Positions 57,223-64,000 of a stretch of DNA of 64,000 nucleotides are shown one piece after another; within the stretch, counting starts at the first letter, position 1, and every line of letters starts with the position of its first letter. The DNA is from Eonycteris spelaea (taxonomy: Eukaryota; Chordata; Mammalia; Chiroptera; Pteropodidae). The notes under the pieces were generated by a model that did not search any database, had not been told where the DNA came from, and was given only the letters and a program-made list of their open reading frames with translations. The DNA lies in the NCBI GenBank assembly GCA_003508835.1, contig PUFA01000567.1, forward strand, positions 118,445-182,444, in the 5' to 3' direction. Both the position numbers and the translations under genes were made by a program.

Positions 57223-60200
57223 CTGAGGGAGAGGGCAGCTGTGCGCGGCAGGACTGGTGACGGGGGCAGCATGGGCACAGCCCCTTTTTCTCTTGGGTTA
57301 TCAACGTGGAGATGAAGAAATGGCTTTTGGTAATTCGCTATGAAATAGTTTTTGTTCTGTTTGTTTTTCTAACGACCTTCCTGCAGAGGAAAAGAAGTAA
57401 AGAACGTCCCCTTCTGTGTAACAGGCTCCATGCCTGTTTCTCTTGCCGATTGCGGCTTCCTGGATGAATCCTGGGCCTTGGCCAGAAGGACGTGGTCGGA
57501 GCATCACACATGGTTCAGCCCCCGTCTCCAGACCGTCACTCCAGGGAGCCCCCAGGGACCACTTGAGATCCAGCTGTCCTCACGTCTGGGCCTTACATGA
57601 GGACGCGGCCGTGCACAACGCTGTGCTGGGGCACCAGTGGCCCCAGGGATGACAGTGACACCAACCTCCCATCTGGGGCCGTGGGAGGCTGGACACAGGG
57701 CAGCCTGGTAGTCACTGAGCACAGGGGCCCAGCGGGCAGAGGGAAGAACAGGAGCCTGTGAAATCTCAGTCACTTTCCCTCCTAGATTCCCCTGAATCTT
57801 CTTTCTGTCACGACTCCTTATTTCCTCAGAGCCACAGTGCTGGAGCAGCTGTGTGCCCTTGTCCCTTTGACCCTCAAAGGAACATGAGGCTGAGACAGGT
57901 GTCACCTGGAATTGAACCCGTCCCTGCGCAGAGTGAGGGGCTCAGTCAGTCCCGACCCAGGTCCCCCCAACTTCTGCCCTTCTTCCTCTTTCACCTCCCC
58001 TTCCTCCTCACCCTGCTGCTCCTGGGACAGACCGAGACTGTGACAGGCGCCTAGAGCACTTCTTGTAGAATTCGCTACTGCGTTGTCTTAGCTCCACTCG
58101 TCCCTGGTCAGGGGATCCCTCCCCGGCCATTTTCTGTTTCTTCAGAGGCTGGAGTCCAATAACACGAGTTCGGGGACGGGACGAGGACTGCGGGGCGGTG
58201 GCTGGTATGGAGGACCACAGCGAGGAGCGCATGTGGGGAAGAACCTAAGGAACAGGAGTTCCCAGGGCAACAGGACCTGGGCAGAGGGAGGAGCCTGTGC
58301 CGGGTCCCAGAGCAGAGGCAGTCAGGGATTCTGGGTCACGGGGTCCCTGTGGCTGGAGAGCCGTGCGTGAGGGGGTTCTGTGTGGGGAGGAGGACACGGG
58401 TGGGGGGTCCTGGGAGGCGCAGGGCAGGACAAGGACCGGGTGTCTCAGGGACGGTGCGTGTCTGTGACGTTTATTGCGCCCACACTGTCTGGCAGATCGT
58501 GTTATGAGAGGAGGACACGTGGGGACCTCGGAGCAGCCTCGGCTCTCTGCACCATCAGGACCATGCAGCATGTGACCGGACTCGTCCTTACGGGAGGCGT
58601 TTCTCAAAGGAATTTTCGTCAGTGCCCTCTGACCTCTCCGGGGACGTGAGTGAGGAAAGCATCAGAGCCACCAGGATCCACCCCGCCAGGTCCGTGGTTT
58701 CTAACGCTCTTTGAGAACGGACACAGAGGCACTCCAGGCGCTCCCCTGAAACGCTTCTCTGGTGAGAGTGGCCGGTCCTGTGAGGGAGGGAGGCCATGTC
58801 CCGTCTCAGGGCACCTCTGAGGACGCGGAAACCTCACACCACACACTGGACGGTCAGGGACTTGATCGGACTCAGTTCTGCTCCCCACCTTGAAGACAGG
58901 AACGGAGTGGGATTGGAGAGCACGTGGGTGTCCGCTGAGGTGAGGGTTGGCCGCTGGAGGAGACGTGCTCACTGCTTCTCCCCTGAGAGGACCTCCTCCC
59001 CCCGCTGCCATCATGCTGGTCCCAGCCGGCCAGTGCCCTCGGGCCCTCACAGGTGTGCCCCCTGGTGCCTGCAGGTCAGTGATACGGCCGCTCGTCGGTC
59101 TCCCCTCGGTCCCACGAGGCTGCACTGACGCCTCACTCCCCCACTGCTGTCCGCGACGGGCTCTCCTGCGACAGTTACCAGCCTGAGGAGATGTCACGTC
59201 TGGCCCTTTCGTTTTGAAGTCTGTCAGACTCGCCCCAGTTCATACCATGCATTGTGAAGTACTTGCACCTCGCTTTAGGGTTTTCTAGAACACGGGCGGT
59301 GCACACGTCTCAGGGGCGCAAGCGGCTTCGAAGCCCTGGCCAGGCGGTGCGATCCCCTCACGTTTCCTCACCTCAGCGGTTTGTGAAGGGCGCAGCGATC
59401 CGCACCTCGCGTTTCCCCTGCACCCGTGTTCTTAACGCGCCAGCACCACACGGCCCCACCCAGCAGTCAGCCTCGCAACGTCCCTCCTCCCGAGTCCCAG
59501 GTGAACACGACGGCGGGCCGCAGACCGACTCGCCATGAGCAGGACGCAGGTCAGCGCGCACACAGCCCTCAGAACGCCTGCTGGTCCAGGGTCGTCCCCG
59601 TGGTCGGCTGAGGAAGATGCTTCCAGGGTGGTCAGAGCTCATTGGGCGTCATTTCCGGGGCCTTCTTTTAATCCGCACACCTGTAGAAAGGAGCTGCCCT
59701 ACCCTGGAGGATGTGAGAGGAAAGGAGGGTCAAAGAGGGTCTCAAACCTCATCTATGCCGCATGGCCTGCTCTGGCCTCATGGGAGGTGGGCCCTAACCC
59801 AGCTTGGCCTGTTCCCTTGAGCTGACTCAGGTCAAGGCTGCACCTGCCCAGGCACCTGCAGGGACAATGGTTCTCACCAGGTCATGGGAAGAACTATTCT
59901 TAACTTTGCAATTACTTTTACATCAAAGTTGACAGAAATATAATATGTTATATTAAATAATTATTATGCAAATTGGCTGGTTGAGTCTATGTACTGTGTT
60001 TCTTTGGATGTGAGGAGACGTGGGGAACAGTTTTTCTTTTTTTTCCAATACCAATCTGAATGATCCATAATCAAATTATGAGATCCACCGATCGGGTCCA
60101 CACTTATTCTGAAACGCCGAAGAGGATGCCTTTTGACCCGATTCCAAAGTGCTTCTAAACCAAGTGTCCTCATTTCTCACACCTAGGCCTCGTGTGTCAG

Positions 60201-60390
60201 AAAGGGAACAAAATGTCCAAGGACCAAGAAGGGCATAAGGGGACTGACCTCGATGCCTGCACACTCATCAGAAACAGGCTGCGCCACACGCAGATTTCTC
60301 TCCAGCCCCAGGATAAGCCCTGACTGGGATGTGGACGCTCACTGCTCTCTCCTCACACAGAGCTCAGGTCTCCGGGAAGCAGCTCTGTGG
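57223..60390. other. Stretch with no recognised gene, partly CpG-rich
   Basis: I find no V exon, RSS or named repeat. The part from about 58,100 to 59,600 is richer in CpG than the rest of the window. A 192-codon minus-strand frame (58,619-59,197) is Pro/Gly/Arg-rich and matches nothing I know, so I treat it as composition-driven. No second copy is present in the window. Confidence 0.4.
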
Positions 60391-60401
60391 TCTAGATGAA
60401 G

Positions 60402-60837
60402 ATGTGACTATGGGATCTTCTCCCGTGCCTGGGTACAGCCCCCAAAGTGAGTACCTCTGATGCCAGACAAGGGACTCTGGGATGCCTGTGACTGTACGTG
60501 ACTGACAGGACTGATGCTCCTTGTCCCCAGGTGTCCTGTCCAAGACGCATCTGTTAGAGTCGGGCCCAGGGCAAGTGAAGCCCTCACAAACCCATTCACT
60601 CTCCTGTGCTGTCTCTGGATTCTATAACCCAGTCGGGGGTCATTGCTGGAGCTGAATCTGCCAGACCTAACGGAAGGGGCCGAAGTGGTTGGTTACATGC
60701 ATTACGGAAGGAACACTTACAACAGCCCGACTCTTACAAGACGCATTTCTATCTCCAGAGACACATCCATAAACCAGTTCTCCCTGCAAGTGAATTGCAT
60801 GGCCACAGAGGACACGCTGGTGTGTGACTGTGTAAGA
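60402..60837 (+). pseudogene. IGHV4-family pseudogene
   Basis: Leader exon 60402-60446, intron 60447-60530, V exon 60531-60837. The leader reads ATG then TGA at codon 2. In the V exon FR1 is recognisable (ESGPGQVKPSQTHSLSC-like). CDR1 ends GGHC before WS. FR2 has two in-frame stops (WS-stop-ICQT-stop-RKG). A frameshift follows, and FR3 reads SRDTSINQFSLQV with the terminal YYC changed to CDC. The RSS is also dead: AACAGTG heptamer, about 20-bp spacer and a degraded nonamer. The CDR1 cysteine is in the same place as in the IGHV4 at 3,383. Confidence 0.9.
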
Positions 60838-60916
60838 AACAGTGAGGATTCAGTGGGAGTCCAGACCAAGGCTCCCTGAGGGATACAGGAGGGCTGTGCT
60901 GAAGGGGACACTCAGG

Positions 60917-60931
60917 ACACCAGGGGGTGCT
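60917..60931 (+). promoter_or_regulatory. Degenerate CTCF-like remnant
   Basis: ACACCAGGGGGTGCT sits where the CTCF core lies beside the other IGHV4 segments. Core changes probably weaken or abolish binding. Further cacc-ag scraps follow up to about 61,010. Confidence 0.3.
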
Positions 60932-62155
60932 TAGATCACCAGAAGGAACTCATGTCACCAGAGGACACTCAGGACACCAGGGTCTCTCACAACACCAGAC
61001 AAGGCTCAGAACCTCAGGGGGCATTAGGAAACACGGAGGACAAGGACAACTCAAGGACCAGGTGCCGATGGAAGTTACGGATTTTTCCTGTCAGAGTCTG
61101 GGGCTTGCTGTCTATAATCGTGTCCCCGGGACTCCCCTCTAGAGCTATAGGTCTGTGATTACTTACCACTGAAGTCTCTGATTTTTCAAATTGTATTGGA
61201 AATCATAATATTCTCACATGAACCAAAGCACCTTTTCCATTACAGATGAGCAAAGGCACAGGTTTAGATCAGCACACAATTAAAGTCTGTGGGTGAAAGG
61301 TGGAACTGTTCTACACCACTCTATTTTCAAGAAGGGCTTAAAAAATTCATGTGCCTTTCTTGATCCAAAAGCCTAAAAGAGATGACTCCTGTGTCACACA
61401 GAAACGACCATGCTTAGACCTACCATCTACCTCTGTCATGGTCTGGGAGTTATCACCAGGCTCTGTATTCAGCACCAATGACAAAAGGCTTTAGCGAAGC
61501 ACCTGGGGGCCTGATCTTGTGTTTCCCAGATTTGGAGGTCAGGCGGTATGTTCTCAGGAATAAAAAACTCTGTGGATTTTACATCAGGAAATGTAATTTG
61601 ATTACATCCTCTTGGATGAAATATGAGATTAAATGTGTGGTCTGCAAACAACTGTAATTTCCATGCTACTCCGCAATGCATTATCCCTTCCTCCTGTGGG
61701 GTATCTTGGCTGAGAGGTGCCCTTCTCAAGAGGAACTGTCAAACGTCCTGTGAGAAGACCTGTTCCTATCCTCGTTGGGTTCTCTCTATGTACATGTGTA
61801 TTCATTCCTTCTCTGAATCGAAGAGCAGAGATATATTTAATTCCTGTATCTCAGAGTCACAGTTGGTCCTGCACACCTGCGGCCTGAAGAGACACCCCAG
61901 CTACCGTCAATAAAGTCAGGTGTATCCATGATGCAGAAACCACCAGCGGCTCCCTCGTCTGTTTATGTTGCTGAGCTCTAACCAGGTTGTAGAATTCAGG
62001 TGCCTGCTGGGCTATCCCCTCTGTGCTCCATGTGTGGGGGGGAGAATTTAGTGTGCCGTCCAGATGACGAGAACACCAACAGTTGTATCTATCAGCACAC
62101 TTATTTGGCACTTAAATTAGGTATTTAATTCCAACATTGCTAGATTGGTACAAAA
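60932..62155. other. 3' flank of the IGHV4 pseudogene
   Basis: No gene is recognised. Several copies of a gacac-cagg/caccag phrase occur over 60,900-61,010. The rest is AT-rich sequence without copies in the window. Confidence 0.4.
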
Positions 62156-62159
62156 TTTT

Positions 62160-62705
62160 CTAAATAATAAGTAGTGATGACAATCTCCCAACAGAGAAAA
62201 ATCCAGTTCCAGATGAATTCAAGGGTGAATTCTACCACAGCATCAGGATCAGTTAACACTCCTCCAAGACTTCTTCTCAAACTCTTATAAGAATTCAAAG
62301 AAGAGGGAACAGTTCTAAACTCATTCATGGAGGGGACCATTACACCTATATTGAAACCCAGTGAGGACGCTAAGAAAAATGCACGGCCGATATTCCAGAT
62401 GAACATGAATGCAAAAATTCTCATTACACTAGAAACATAACAGCATGTTAAAAGGATCACTTACCATGATCCAATGGAATTTATTTCTAGAATTCTAGTA
62501 GGATTCAAAATATGTAAATCAAAAATGTGATATACCACATTTGCAGAGTGAAGGGAAAACAATATCATCACATAGATATGAAAACCAGAAAGCATTGTTT
62601 AAAAATTCAAAATCTATTCATGATTAAAATTCCAGCAAATTTGGTACAGAGGGATATACCTTTTATGAACAAGATGACAGAAGAGGTAAAAGCTGTGCTG
62701 CCTTT
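62160..62705 (+). mobile_element. L1 ORF2 reverse-transcriptase fragment, old
   Basis: Decayed codons give PVPDEFKGEFYHSI, then EEGTVLNSFMEGTITPI, the RT region of an L1 ORF2. Many stops break it. It is more diverged than the L1s in units 2 and 3. Confidence 0.8.
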
Positions 62706-62709
62706 CCTC

Positions 62710-63620
62710 ATGGCCACCTCAGAATTACAATGAAACTACAGAGCAACCATCATTGGGAATCACATGAAGTCTAGCTGAACAGTCCTCCACATGGAGACAC
62801 ACAGCGAAGGCCACCTTGAGACTGGTAGGAGGGATGGATCTACAAAACGGGCTGATCCAACAGCCATGGTTGGCAGTTTAGAATCAGGAGGACCAGCTCA
62901 GCTGCAGAGGACCCTAGAGAAGTGAGGGATTTGAACCCAAGACTGTGTTGCCTAGCCCAAGTTTCCTGGGCAAGGAAAGGAAGTTCCTGCAACTTATCAA
63001 TGAAAACTGGCAAGATGGTTCTCAGTGAACAGAGTTGTGAGAGTTTCAGACATTTCTTTAAATGTCTGCACAAGGACTTACCACTTATAAACTTGCTCTA
63101 AGTTTCAGTGCTGGGGGAGAGGCTGCAAAAGTGCTAGGGACTTACGAGAGGGGGAATTGTTGGGCTTCACGGTGTGGGTTGGAAGGACAACTTTTCCCCA
63201 GACAAATGTGCTGGCAGAGACCATTGTTCCTTTTTGAGCACTCTCCACCTGCCTTGCAGACGCAGGTGAGTGCCATATCTGAGTCTCCATCAACCTGGCT
63301 TACAACACTTGCCCTGCCCAGGTGATTGCCTGGACCCAACCCCTCCATATGCGTGGGCCCACACACGCCGCTTCCAGTGGATTGTCCATAGAAACAGCTT
63401 GCCATGGCCGATGCTGCAGACTGTTTCCTAAAGTCTCTCGAATATTTGCCAACTCCAAACAGGCAGCGATGGGCGTTGGTGTACTCTTGCTGACATCTTG
63501 CTGAGTAGTCTCAAGCCTGAACCTGGTACAGCCAGCCTCAGTCAATGTCTTGGCCTCCTGAGGCAATTCCAAGCCCAATGTGAATTGGAATCCAACAGCT
63601 GATGTCATACTACACAGAAT
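62710..63620 (+). mobile_element. L1 5' UTR fragment, older subfamily
   Basis: ctagctgaacagtcctccac and cttgagactggtaggagg match the 5' UTR at 22,490 and 40,750 with clear divergence. It lies between two parts of an ORF2. Confidence 0.6.
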
Positions 63621-63689
63621 ATTGGAAAGAGATCCTTGAAAGTGAGTGTGCCCTCTGTGGCTGACTCAATTCGGCACAGAACCGGAAGT

Positions 63690-64000
63690 TCTTGTCAGGA
63701 TCGTTATGCAAGAAAAAGAAATAAACCTTGTCTTACTCAGAAAAGAGGGAGTTAAATTACCTCATTTTGCATATTTGCAGATTGACTTAATCTTTATGCT
63801 GAAAATCCTCACATTGCACCAGAAAATTAATACAACTAAAAACCGAATTCTAGAAAGTTGGAAAATGCAAATCCACAGACACAAATGATTTGCACTCCTT
63901 CACAAAAACAACAGAATATCTCCATGGTTCTAGATAACGTGTGGGGCTGTCTCAGGGGGAAGTAAAAAAAGATGTCTTGAACTGGCTGAACCACAAGGAG
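63690..64000 (+). mobile_element. L1 ORF2 fragment, running to the window end
   Basis: gttatgcaagaaaaagaaat and agggagttaaattacctcat, then tttgcatatttgcagattga, are RT-region L1 text. It looks like the continuation of 62,160-62,705, with a 5' UTR piece between them. Confidence 0.6.

Noticed and set aside
58619..59197. 192-codon open frame on the minus strand as a real gene
   Set aside because: Composition is Pro/Arg/Gly/Ser-rich as expected of a GC-rich stretch. It has no recognisable domain, signal peptide, splice partner or promoter. I kept it only as a low-interest observation.

Overview
This window is a stretch of immunoglobulin heavy-chain variable (IGHV) locus from a placental mammal. 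It carries ten recognisable V segments plus one truncated V tail, all on the + strand. They belong to at least five families: IGHV1, IGHV2, IGHV3, IGHV4 and IGHV7-like. Each full segment has the two-exon layout of a V gene: a leader exon of about 46 nt, a short intron, and a V exon with the conserved Cys/Trp/Cys framework. A recombination signal sequence (RSS) follows, with a heptamer, a spacer of about 23 nt and a nonamer. Octamer promoters (ATGCAAAT) precede the IGHV1, 2, 3 and 7 segments. No D, J or constant exons were seen. The L1 3'-end sequences look like those I associate with Laurasiatheria, but I saw no diagnostic SINE, so the species is not assigned.

Layout. Unit 1 (1-12,024): a VH1-type promoter with no gene behind it, an IGHV4 segment (3.4 kb), a stretch with no recognised gene, and an IGHV3 segment (9.5 kb). 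Unit 2 (12,025-30,640): IGHV1 (14.6 kb), IGHV2 (19.7 kb), a composite L1 (21.8-26.1 kb) and IGHV3 (28.1 kb). Unit 3 (30,641-48,665) repeats unit 2 at an offset of about 18.1-18.3 kb: IGHV1 (32.9 kb), IGHV2 (37.9 kb), the same L1s, IGHV3 (46.1 kb). Unit 4 (48,666-54,000): an IGHV7-like gene (51.3 kb) fused on its 3' side to the back half of an IGHV4 exon. Unit 5 (54,360-57,230): an intact IGHV1 (56.7 kb). The right end has a sequence with no recognised gene, a decayed IGHV4 pseudogene (60.4 kb) and old L1 debris.

Functional reading. The IGHV1 at 56,749 is fully open and looks functional. The IGHV7-like gene at 51,274 is open, but its leader intron has shrunk to 27 nt. Most other copies carry one or a few single-base indels at different places, so some may be assembly errors rather than true pseudogenes.

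The most interesting pattern is regulatory. A near-consensus CTCF core (CCACCAGGGGGCGCT) sits about 70-80 bp beyond the heptamer of IGHV3 and IGHV4 segments. The two IGHV1 copies in the tandem units have a clan III-type RSS and CTCF flank joined to a clan I coding exon. The IGHV7-like gene has gained the RSS and CTCF site of a broken IGHV4. RSS-adjacent CTCF sites appear to have been spread between V families by recombination at the RSS boundary.
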